Source of the DNA: an uncultured Lachnospiraceae bacterium
Lineage (GTDB): Bacteria; Bacillota; Clostridia; Lachnospirales; Lachnospiraceae
DNA length: 7,233 nucleotides
NCBI GenBank assembly: GCA_949346185.1
Contig: CASGVX010000107.1
Location: 1-7,233, forward strand
Direction: 5' to 3'
Part shown: one piece after another, positions 1 to 5,918 of the stretch
How positions within the stretch are numbered: position 1 is the stretch's first letter
Layout of the letters: each line of letters begins with the position of its first letter
Made by a program: the position numbers and the translations under genes
The notes under the pieces: generated by a model
Seen by the model: only the letters and a program-made list of their open reading frames with translations
What the model was told of the DNA's origin: nothing
Databases searched by the model: none

Positions 1-32
1 ATGCATTTGGTACAGCACACAGGGCACACTGC

Positions 33-905
33 TCAAATGTTGGCCGTCTCCCTTCCCCTTGCCACAGACAAGATTCCCTGAATAATCTCAAAGTTACTGG
101 AAGCATTCATCATGTTCCTCTTCCCATCCACAGGCATGGGAATCTTGCACTCAGAAAAGACCTTCTCCATATCTGCCTCCAGCTTCTTGCCCTGATAGGA
201 AATGGAAATCAACTGTTCCACCCCTTCCGTCTGCCCCTCCTTGCTGATTACCACGTCGTGGAAATGGCTGGTGGCAAAGGTAATATCAATATTCCAGTAA
301 TCCTCAATATCAAATTGCCTCGCCACAGAAAACCGAATCCTTGGAATGAGATGGTTTATATTGCCGCTCCCAAAATCAGGGTACGCTTTCCCGGCAGATT
401 TCAGCCAGGGAATCACCGCATCCGAATAGGACGTATTGATGACAACGGCATCGCTGCCCACGTCCTCATACGCCTCCATCATATTCTTAATATATTTAAT
501 CGCCAAGGGCGCCCATATCCCATAGGCACGGATATTGTTCCACGAAATGCTGCCATATTTCAGCCCGGAATAAACCCGGCTGCTATTCACCAGAATATCC
601 GGCTGAAATTCCCTCAGGCAATCCGCAATAGACGACACTTGGTCAAAATCCACATTGCCCGCCACTTTTATTTCCGTGCGGTTTTGCCTGCGAATCAGGG
701 ACGCCACGCGAATAATGTTTACATCTGAGCGCATCTTCTCCTCATTTCTCCCCGCAACGCAGATTTCAATATCAGGATCTCCACTGGACATCAGATAATC
801 CAGCAAATACATCCCCACGCTTCCCAAGCCCATAATCATAATCTTAATTTTCCGAGAATCCCCCTCCTTCCGCAAGAGATTCAGTTTTTGTTCCAATGTT
901 TTCAT
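33..905 (-). CDS. Rossmann-fold NAD(P)-binding protein (saccharopine-dehydrogenase-like), 3' end possibly frameshifted
   Basis: The open frame encodes 290 residues. After a basic N-terminus comes IKIMIMGLGSVGMYLLDYL with the GxGxxG nucleotide-binding motif (residues 27-32), then ICVAGR at the end of the second strand, DILVNSS after the fourth, and a middle region with VINTSYSD, GSGNINHLIPRI and SHFHDVVI. This resembles NAD(P)-dependent dehydrogenases of the saccharopine dehydrogenase N-domain type, but I do not recognise a named enzyme or substrate. The ATG at 905 has GAGGTG at 917-912, 6 nt upstream. At the 3' end the frame stops at 35-33, while another frame from about position 61 stays open to the window edge with codon use like the rest of the gene, so a one-base loss in the purine run 51-61 is possible. 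As last gene after the epimerase, a role in sugar or amino-acid modification is inferred. Confidence 0.7.
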   Translation of the reverse strand: MKTLEQKLNLLRKEGDSRKIKIMIMGLGSVGMYLLDYLMSSGDPDIEICVAGRNEEKMRSDVNIIRVASLIRRQNRTEIKVAGNVDFDQVSSIADCLREFQPDILVNSSRVYSGLKYGSISWNNIRAYGIWAPLAIKYIKNMMEAYEDVGSDAVVINTSYSDAVIPWLKSAGKAYPDFGSGNINHLIPRIRFSVARQFDIEDYWNIDITFATSHFHDVVISKEGQTEGVEQLISISYQGKKLEADMEKVFSECKIPMPVDGKRNMMNASSNFEIIQGILSVARGRETANI

Positions 906-969
906 CTATTGCACCTCACCCTTTCATTTATTCAGCCGCGCCAAGGGGCGTCCCCATTGCAGGCAGCCA

Positions 970-1974
970 TTAATCATGCCTTCCGCATCCCATTTCCTTT
1001 ACGCACATTTCAATGCCCTGATTCAAATCAATCTTGGGAGCCCAGTCCGTTCTGTCCCGAAGTTTCTTCGTGCTCAGCAGACGCCTTTCCGGATCAGAGG
1101 CACGATACCCCTGAAAGATAATTTCCGGATTGTCCAGCCCCATCTTTTCCCCGCAGAGCTTTACCAAGTTCACAATAGATATTTCCTCGTCCGTGGCAAC
1201 ATTATACACAGAGCCATCCAGCGCCTCCTCAGATTTGCATAGCGCCAGCACCGCAGAGCAACTGTCCTCGTTATGGAGAAAGGTACGGCAATTCACCTTG
1301 GAATTCTCCAGCAGTTCCACCTTCCCCTTCTCCTTCAGCTGGATGAGAATATGGGGAATGATATGCTTGGGATACCGTTCATTCTTGCTATATACATTGG
1401 CAAAGCGGATAGAACATCCCTTGATTTTCTTCTCCAGTACCGCATCCTTCATAAAGAACTCCGTCATTAATTTTCCTGTGGCATAACTTGTCCGCTGGCT
1501 ATGCTCGGCATTGGCCAGCACAATGAAATCCTCCTCTGCCACGCCCCCATCCTCATTCCATGAATTCATGGAATATACTTCCGAGGTGGAACAGTTGATA
1601 TAGATATCTGCTTTCAGAGAAATCGCCTGATCCAGAAACTTCTTCATGCCCAAAACATTCGTCTCGAACGTGCTATTCACATGATAGAAATGCTCCGTGT
1701 GAACCACGGCAGCGCAATTTATATAAATCAGCTGCTGAAAGTCATCCTTTCTAGAAAGGACTTCCTCCCTTAACCTCTCCATCTGCTCCTGGCAGTTCAA
1801 ATCATACTCATAGAAACAAAAGGCTTCCTTCCCCAGCAGATCCTCTACCGTCTGAATAGAGGAGGCAAAAAAATTATCAAAGCCCAGCACCGTATGCCCA
1901 TCCTTCACAATCTGGCGAGCCAGCTCATTTCCCGTCATTCCGGTCACGCCGCTGATTACGTATAAATTCATCAT
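970..1974 (-). CDS. NAD-dependent epimerase/dehydratase (extended SDR, sugar-nucleotide type)
   Basis: This 334-residue cytoplasmic enzyme belongs to the extended short-chain dehydrogenase family that includes UDP-glucose 4-epimerase and dTDP-glucose 4,6-dehydratase. It shows the dinucleotide motif GVTGMTG (residues 9-15), Asp33 after the second strand (GFDNF), INCSTSEVY (126-134) with the hydroxyl residue of the triad, and Tyr164-x3-Lys168 (YATGK). RFANVYS (190-196) and RTFLHNED (230-237) fit the sugar-nucleotide-binding part. Which sugar is made cannot be told from these motifs. Two adjacent ATGs (1974, 1971) and two GGAG boxes (1986-1983 and 1980-1977) leave the start uncertain by one codon. 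It has its own likely promoter in the 199-nt gap upstream, and the Rossmann-fold gene follows after 64 nt, so those two probably form a transcript. Confidence 0.9.
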   Translation of the reverse strand: MMNLYVISGVTGMTGNELARQIVKDGHTVLGFDNFFASSIQTVEDLLGKEAFCFYEYDLNCQEQMERLREEVLSRKDDFQQLIYINCAAVVHTEHFYHVNSTFETNVLGMKKFLDQAISLKADIYINCSTSEVYSMNSWNEDGGVAEEDFIVLANAEHSQRTSYATGKLMTEFFMKDAVLEKKIKGCSIRFANVYSKNERYPKHIIPHILIQLKEKGKVELLENSKVNCRTFLHNEDSCSAVLALCKSEEALDGSVYNVATDEEISIVNLVKLCGEKMGLDNPEIIFQGYRASDPERRLLSTKKLRDRTDWAPKIDLNQGIEMCVKEMGCGRHD

Positions 1975-2013
1975 ATCTCCAACTCCAATCTCTGTGCATA
2001 TCAGATTTGCCTG

Positions 2014-2029
2014 TTCTGCAAATGCAGAA
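2014..2029. repeat. Short inverted repeat in the epimerase leader
   Basis: TTCTGCA and TGCAGAA, 7-nt arms 2 nt apart, form a possible small hairpin about 40 to 55 nt upstream of the epimerase start. It is a second structure in the same leader as the 14-bp palindrome. Too short to name a function. Confidence 0.35.
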
Positions 2030-2071
2030 TGCCGTTCTAATATACCATAAGTTTTCGCCTATAAACTGGTT

Positions 2072-2085
2072 GCTCCCCGGGGAGC
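2072..2085. promoter_or_regulatory. Perfect 14-bp palindrome just downstream of the promoter (possible operator or leader hairpin)
   Basis: GCTCCCCGGGGAGC is a perfect inverted repeat with no spacer, a GC-rich island in an AT-rich gap. It lies about 12 to 26 nt after the predicted transcription start. That suits an operator for a dimeric repressor, or a short 5' mRNA hairpin (GCUCC-CCGG-GGAGC). No run of Ts follows on either strand, so it is not a normal intrinsic terminator. Function is inferred. Confidence 0.5.
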
Positions 2086-2104
2086 TTGTTCTCGGTCGCT
2101 TATC

Positions 2105-2132
2105 ATTGTATCACACTTTATTGATTTCTCAA
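2105..2132 (-). promoter_or_regulatory. Sigma-70/SigA-type promoter for the epimerase gene
   Basis: The coding strand reads TTGAGA (2132-2127), a 16-nt spacer, then TACAAT (2110-2105). Each hexamer matches the consensus at five of six positions, and TG one base before the -10 box makes an extended -10. Transcription would begin near 2098, leaving a leader of about 120 nt before the epimerase start at 1974. This suggests the last two genes can be expressed independently of the flippase and acyltransferase. Confidence 0.65.
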
Positions 2133-2173
2133 AATAATTTCCAAATTGTCTCCAGATTTGCCCCATTTGTTTC

Positions 2174-3460
2174 CTATAATGTCTCTTGCTGTATTTTTTC
2201 TTTTCTCCACAATGTATATAAATAATAGATTACGGAAAGCAGGCCGGAAAAAGTCATCACAACCAGCGTTGCCCAAGCAACGCCTACCGCTTCGTATCGA
2301 CGGATTAAAATATAATCCCCCACAATATTCACGATTCCTGTCAAAATGCTTTCCACTAAATTAAACGTCAGTTTCCTCTGTGTTACTAGCAAATTGCCAA
2401 AAACACTCCGGAAAGTGGATTGAAAAAACAAACTAACAGACAGAATGCGGAATACGGGCACTGCGTCCTGATATTGTACGCCAAAAATAACTGGCACAAT
2501 TATGTCTGCCAGCGCAAACAAGCCAAAAGAAACCACACCGAATAGTGCACACGCTGCCAAAATCAACTTCTTTGCCATCCTTTTCGTCCATTTGATATCA
2601 TCAATATGGCTGGCAAAATACGGATACACATATGTAATAACCGCCACAGAAACAAAATTCAGCGCAGTCGGTATCGTAGTGGCAATCTTATAAGACGCCA
2701 CCGCCTTTTCATCTTTCATAAACATTCCAACCATAGAAATATCTATCAGGTACATCAGGCTAGAAATCGCATTGGAACCCATAGCGGTAATTGCCATTTT
2801 CCACAAATCCGCCTTTATCTTTCTGGCAAGCTGCTTTCCTCGCAGTACAACATGATACTTCAAAAAAAATTTTGCAATGAAAAAACATAATATCGGTGTC
2901 AAATAATTGGATAATATTATTCCGTAAACCCCAAACAATACTGCGCCCGAAATAGAGAACACGCATACCAGAGCAGAGTTGATCATCAAAATATAGGCAT
3001 ATCTTTTATTATCCAGCCTACTCCTAAAGTAAATCGTAATATACTCTAATGTGATATTCACTACCGGCAAAAAACTCATGCATACCAAATATATGCCAGT
3101 TCCTTCAATCGAACCGCCTGACATAACGCCATATCCCAATATAGCCAAGCCAAGCAAAACATTCACCCCATATCCGCACCGAAATCCATATCCAAAGATG
3201 CTCTTTGCTTGCTCTTCTTTGTCTCTGCATTCGCAACACACCTGAAATACTGCGGATGTCATGCCAAAACCAGAAAAAAGCAAAAAATACGATAATATAT
3301 TGTTTGCATAGGCATATATCCCATATTGGCTCTTAGGGACAATGCGAAGCAATAATACCCCGGCAATAAAGGCAAAACCATTATTTACCACATTACAGAT
3401 CATTATGTGAAAAAAGCCAGTGTCAAAGGCTAATTTTACCTTGTCAAGCAATTTACTCAT
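2174..3460 (-). CDS. Wzx-type oligosaccharide flippase (polysaccharide biosynthesis/MATE-like transporter)
   Basis: This 428-residue integral membrane protein has the size and helix-rich layout (about 12 to 14 hydrophobic segments) of the polysaccharide transporter family. These proteins flip undecaprenyl-linked repeat units across the cytoplasmic membrane. The N-terminus, FFHIMICNVVNNGFAFIAG, then LLLRIVPKSQYGIYAYA, is the characteristic first hairpin, with the common G-x-Y motif. Later SSLMYLIDISMVGMF and the repeated basic cytoplasmic loops also fit. The start at 3460 is chosen over an in-frame ATG at 3511 because of AGGAG at 3470-3466. The 8-nt overlap ATGAGTAA joins it to the acyltransferase stop. 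The gene is AT-richer than the epimerase downstream, common for flippase genes in exchangeable glycan loci. The exported glycan cannot be deduced. No intrinsic terminator is clear after its TAG stop. Confidence 0.92.
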   Translation of the reverse strand: MSKLLDKVKLAFDTGFFHIMICNVVNNGFAFIAGVLLLRIVPKSQYGIYAYANNILSYFLLFSGFGMTSAVFQVCCECRDKEEQAKSIFGYGFRCGYGVNVLLGLAILGYGVMSGGSIEGTGIYLVCMSFLPVVNITLEYITIYFRSRLDNKRYAYILMINSALVCVFSISGAVLFGVYGIILSNYLTPILCFFIAKFFLKYHVVLRGKQLARKIKADLWKMAITAMGSNAISSLMYLIDISMVGMFMKDEKAVASYKIATTIPTALNFVSVAVITYVYPYFASHIDDIKWTKRMAKKLILAACALFGVVSFGLFALADIIVPVIFGVQYQDAVPVFRILSVSLFFQSTFRSVFGNLLVTQRKLTFNLVESILTGIVNIVGDYILIRRYEAVGVAWATLVVMTFSGLLSVIYYLYTLWRKEKIQQETL

Positions 3461-3465
3461 CATTT

Positions 3466-3470
3466 CTCCT
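3466..3470 (-). promoter_or_regulatory. Ribosome binding site of the flippase gene
   Basis: AGGAG on the coding strand lies 5 nt before the ATG at 3460 and only 2 nt before the ATG at 3463, which favours 3460 as the start. It lies inside the last codons of the acyltransferase gene, a layout that allows translational coupling. Confidence 0.7.
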
Positions 3471-3996
3471 ACTCTTGAACAAATTCCGAAATGCTTCACG
3501 CCATCTTCCAATCAAAACATTTTCTATCATATATTCTCTCAGCATATCTGTCAAAACACAGGCAGCAAAAATAATGCCCACCGCAAATAACATGTGCAAG
3601 ACAATAACAGCACTATTCCTCAAATGAATATTGTCAAACCATGTATGCCACATAATAGGGGAAAAGAACAGATTATCGTGTATCAAAAACACAGCAAAAA
3701 CATGTTTAGCCATTACATTTACCAAAGCATGTGACTTCATTTCCCACTGTCCAAACGCTACAAATAACAATGCCGCCACCAAAATTGTCACCGGAGAATT
3801 TCTTTCATATAAGAAATTATATGAATAAATGGATATTTTCTCTGATAATACCAGCGTAAATACCCCTGCACCAGCCCATAGAGCCATCGCCATCCCTGCC
3901 AAAGCCAGAGAAGAGAATTTATTCCATAGTTTTTCCCTGTATTCCCTAAGAAATCCACCAACAAAAAATAACAAGATCCCATCCATAAAATAGGAG

Positions 3997-4509
3997 TCAA
4001 TAAATCCCGCAGGAAGTATTGTCGGTATCACAGAAAAAACTGCTAACAGAATAGTGAGTATACTTTTTAGTTCTCCCCCCCCCCCACCTATTTTCTGTAT
4101 TAACAAGCCAAGGTGATAACATATAAATCACGACATATACCGTAAAAAAAGAATACTGCATCAACAAAGTCGGGAACAAGGACAATATCATTTTTTTTAC
4201 TGAAAATACCTCAACTCCACTGAACACCAAAGCCGCATAAATCACAACGGAATAAAAGAAAACCTCCAATAGCAATTTTATTGCCTTTTCCCTTGAAAAT
4301 GGCTTCTGCTGCGTCCATAAAAAATATCCCGACAGAATGAAAAATATATCCACACCTAAGTTGCCCATAATCCCCCAAGTAAAAAACATTTTCAGCCATC
4401 CAAAGGAAGGCATAGAAACATCGACTCCATTATGTATGCAGTAATGGCTGCAGATAATCATGCACATTGCCACAATTCGGAGTAGTTCAAAGTTTGATTT
4501 TCTATTCAT
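3997..4509 (-). CDS. N-terminal acyltransferase fragment, product of the present G11 allele
   Basis: This is what ribosomes would make from the sequence as given: 170 residues, of which the first 142 are authentic acyltransferase-3 sequence with the Arg-x10-His motif and about four to five membrane helices. Three tract-encoded glycines follow. The last 25 residues are a polar, out-of-frame tail (starting RTKKY) that does not resemble the family. It lacks more than half of the membrane core and is very probably inactive. Confidence 0.6.
   Translation of the reverse strand: MNRKSNFELLRIVAMCMIICSHYCIHNGVDVSMPSFGWLKMFFTWGIMGNLGVDIFFILSGYFLWTQQKPFSREKAIKLLLEVFFYSVVIYAALVFSGVEVFSVKKMILSLFPTLLMQYSFFTVYVVIYMLSPWLVNTENRWGGGRTKKYTHYSVSSFFCDTDNTSCGIY
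4075..4085 (-). repeat. Homopolymeric G11 tract (C11 on the plus strand) inside the acyltransferase gene
   Basis: Eleven consecutive Cs on the plus strand lie in the loop after YMLSPWL. The next longest run I found in the window is seven. The N-terminal frame starts codons at 4509-3k and the C-terminal frame at 4106-3k; 403 bases separate them, one more than a multiple of three. G10 or G13 would therefore restore the full protein, while G11 and G12 give truncations. Tracts of this length slip readily during replication. Confidence 0.9.
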
Positions 4510-4667
4510 GAAATCCCCCCAATCTTCAAATCACACTCTCATATATATTTACGCTATATGTATCGCCCGATCAATCGAACATACATTCTTCCCCCTGCAA
4601 AATATACCTGATCTAAAGCACCGTCTTTGTCAAAGTATTTTTGTTTTTGCTGGCATATTACAGTACA
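4510..4667 (-). other. Intergenic gap before the acyltransferase gene
   Basis: This 158-nt gap is AT-rich and shows no gene. A perfect TTGACA (4633-4628) is followed by TATATT (4606-4601), but the 21-nt spacing is too long for a normal sigma-70-type promoter. No GC-rich hairpin followed by a U-run is visible after the decarboxylase stop, so read-through into the acyltransferase is possible. A G6 run at 4520-4515 takes the place of the ribosome binding site. Confidence 0.4.
4515..4520 (-). promoter_or_regulatory. Unusual G6 ribosome binding site of the acyltransferase gene
   Basis: GGGGGGA on the coding strand ends 5 nt before the ATG at 4509-4507. It can pair with the anti-Shine-Dalgarno sequence through G-C and G-U pairs, but is an unbroken G-run rather than AGGAGG. 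No better site is present for this start. Confidence 0.5.
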
Positions 4668-5882
4668 CTAGAAGAATGCCCCGAATATATCCTGAAATTC
4701 TTCTTCACGCCTCAACACCTCCACCTGTTCCTTTGAAATATCTAACACTGGTACATTGGGAAGAATAAAGGGCGGCTTAAATACCAAGCCATAAGACCCC
4801 ACATTATGAAATACCACGTAATCACCAACACATAATGCCCCCCGATAGCCATGATGCATGATATCATCCTCTATGCAAGTGTATCCTGCCATATCCCAGT
4901 CCCTCACATCACCTTCCCTATCCGGGCAATGCAAAACAGTAATTGGCCGATTCATTCCCTTGGCAGATGGATTAATATTATAACAACTGCCCGACAAAGC
5001 AGCAATCGCCCGTCCCCTCACCTCTTTTACCGCAATTACCTTTGACACAAAATCCATGGTATCCGCCACGATAGCGCTCCCAGGCTCAATCAGAAGTTCT
5101 GGCTGAATATTCCTCTGTGCAAAATATTCCCCCATCTCTCCCGCAACCACCTTTGCATAATCCACATAGGTAGGTACAGGTACAGAAAAGGATTTCTGAA
5201 ATCCCTCTGGCAACTTGCCGAAATATCCTCCCCCAAAACTGATATAGCCAAGTTCTACATCTCCCAGAACATCCATCACCCGCTTCATGCCCTTTACTCG
5301 ATTTGCATACAGGTTCAAGTCTCTGTCTGGAAAGTGGCATTGCAGGCCAATCAGGGAAATATTTTCCTGCCCCTTAATCCCCTCTAGCACCTGATAAAAT
5401 TCTTTTCCATCCACATCAAAGCCAAAACGAGAGATCTTTCCATTTCCTATATCAAAATTACAGCGAATGCCAATCTGAACCGGACATACTTTTGCCCCCT
5501 CTAATACCATTTCATATTCCTGCCAGTTATCTATATTAATCCTCACGCCATGCTTCAGCATGTCCAACACAAAATGCTTCTTTTTGTACGGACCATTATA
5601 ATATATCTCATTATCCGGAAATCCAATTCTTTTCGCCAGTTCATATTCCATTTCTGAGACCACCTCTGCATAGGCTGCCTCTTCCCGGACGATCTCGCAG
5701 ATTGCAGGCATATAATTCGTCTTAAAGGAATATGCGATATTTGTTTTTTCATAATATTTTCTAAAGGCATCTCTCATTTCTATTAGATTCTTCCTGAACA
5801 ACCCGCGGTCTGAAAGATAAAAGCTTTCCCCGTATTCCTTTTCCAGTTTCAGCAAATCATCGTACTCCATAGATCTCTCCAT
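4668..5882 (-). CDS. Fold-type III PLP-dependent decarboxylase (DAP/ornithine decarboxylase-like)
   Basis: This 404-residue protein resembles the alanine-racemase-fold decarboxylases (diaminopimelate, ornithine, arginine). These remove the alpha-carboxyl group of an amino acid, as dimers, in the cytoplasm. The PLP lysine is Lys54 in AYSFKTN. The barrel strands carry RINIDN (114-119), LQCHF (180-184, normally H-x-G-S-like), SFGGGY (215-220), the phosphate-binding glycine loop, and EPGSA (266-270). The C-terminal beta domain has CIEDD (Cys336) and GSYG (Tyr364), the residues that complete the partner's active site. EPGS replaces the EPGR usual in diaminopimelate decarboxylase, and no HIGS is present, so the substrate is probably not diaminopimelate. 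The outer ATG at 5882 is used here. An ATG 12 nt downstream (5870) has the better GGAG ribosome site, 6 nt away, and may be the true start, giving 400 residues. It follows the aldolase by 36 nt, so the two are probably co-transcribed. Confidence 0.85.
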   Translation of the reverse strand: MERSMEYDDLLKLEKEYGESFYLSDRGLFRKNLIEMRDAFRKYYEKTNIAYSFKTNYMPAICEIVREEAAYAEVVSEMEYELAKRIGFPDNEIYYNGPYKKKHFVLDMLKHGVRINIDNWQEYEMVLEGAKVCPVQIGIRCNFDIGNGKISRFGFDVDGKEFYQVLEGIKGQENISLIGLQCHFPDRDLNLYANRVKGMKRVMDVLGDVELGYISFGGGYFGKLPEGFQKSFSVPVPTYVDYAKVVAGEMGEYFAQRNIQPELLIEPGSAIVADTMDFVSKVIAVKEVRGRAIAALSGSCYNINPSAKGMNRPITVLHCPDREGDVRDWDMAGYTCIEDDIMHHGYRGALCVGDYVVFHNVGSYGLVFKPPFILPNVPVLDISKEQVEVLRREEEFQDIFGAFF

Positions 5883-5918
5883 TCTATCTCTTTTCGGGCT
5901 ACATGCACATTTGCAAAA

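Larger units (their letters stand above)
3453..4106 (-). pseudogene. C-terminal acyltransferase half, out of frame
   Basis: This open stretch holds the remaining membrane helices of the acyltransferase. Its only upstream initiation codon is a TTG at 4106 lying before the G tract, with no ribosome binding site, so independent translation is unlikely. It is intact to its TAA stop at 3455-3453 with no further lesion. An old dead gene would be expected to have gathered more damage. Confidence 0.6.
3453..4509 (-). pseudogene. Membrane acyltransferase (acyltransferase-3 family), frameshifted at a G11 tract; possible phase-OFF allele
   Basis: The family moves an acyl group, often acetyl, onto extracytoplasmic sugars or similar acceptors, using about ten membrane helices. 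The N-terminal part (4509 onward) begins NFELLRIVAMCMIICSHY, containing the Arg11-x10-His22 motif typical of the family, then GNLGVDIFFILSGYF and YMLSPWL. The C-terminal part, one frame away, continues with LKSILTILLAVFSVIPTI, several hydrophobic segments and VFAVFLIHDNLFF. The break is at the G11 run (4085-4075) just after Trp142. Removing one G joins the parts as W-GGG-ELKS and gives 351 residues, normal for the family. As written, translation leaves the frame and stops at 3999-3997. The 3' end overlaps the flippase start by 8 nt. The role in decorating the glycan exported by that flippase is inferred. Whether this is reversible phase variation, permanent decay or a base-calling error cannot be settled from one sequence. 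Confidence 0.85.

Noticed and set aside
945..955. GGGGCGTCCCC mini-hairpin between the epimerase and Rossmann-fold genes.
   Set aside because: It has only a 4-bp stem with a 3-nt loop and no T-run; too small to call a terminator or regulatory element.
258..1486. Several open frames on the plus strand opposite the Rossmann-fold and epimerase genes (258-728, 976-1242, 1130-1486).
   Set aside because: They lie antisense to well-supported enzyme genes, show no recognisable domain and have no convincing ribosome binding site.
2072..2085. The 14-bp palindrome as a rho-independent terminator.
   Set aside because: There is no T-run on either side, and it lies downstream of a good promoter inside the next gene's leader.
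3461..3511. Longer flippase start at 3511.
   Set aside because: The extra 17 residues overlap the acyltransferase end and are not like a flippase N-terminus; AGGAG is correctly spaced for 3460.
3453..4106. The C-terminal acyltransferase half as an independent gene starting at TTG 4106.
   Set aside because: It has no ribosome binding site and begins in the middle of the family fold; a frameshift product of one gene is simpler.
4601..4633. Promoter from the TTGACA at 4633-4628 and TATATT at 4606-4601.
   Set aside because: The 21-nt spacer is outside the working range and no -10 box sits at 16 to 18 nt.
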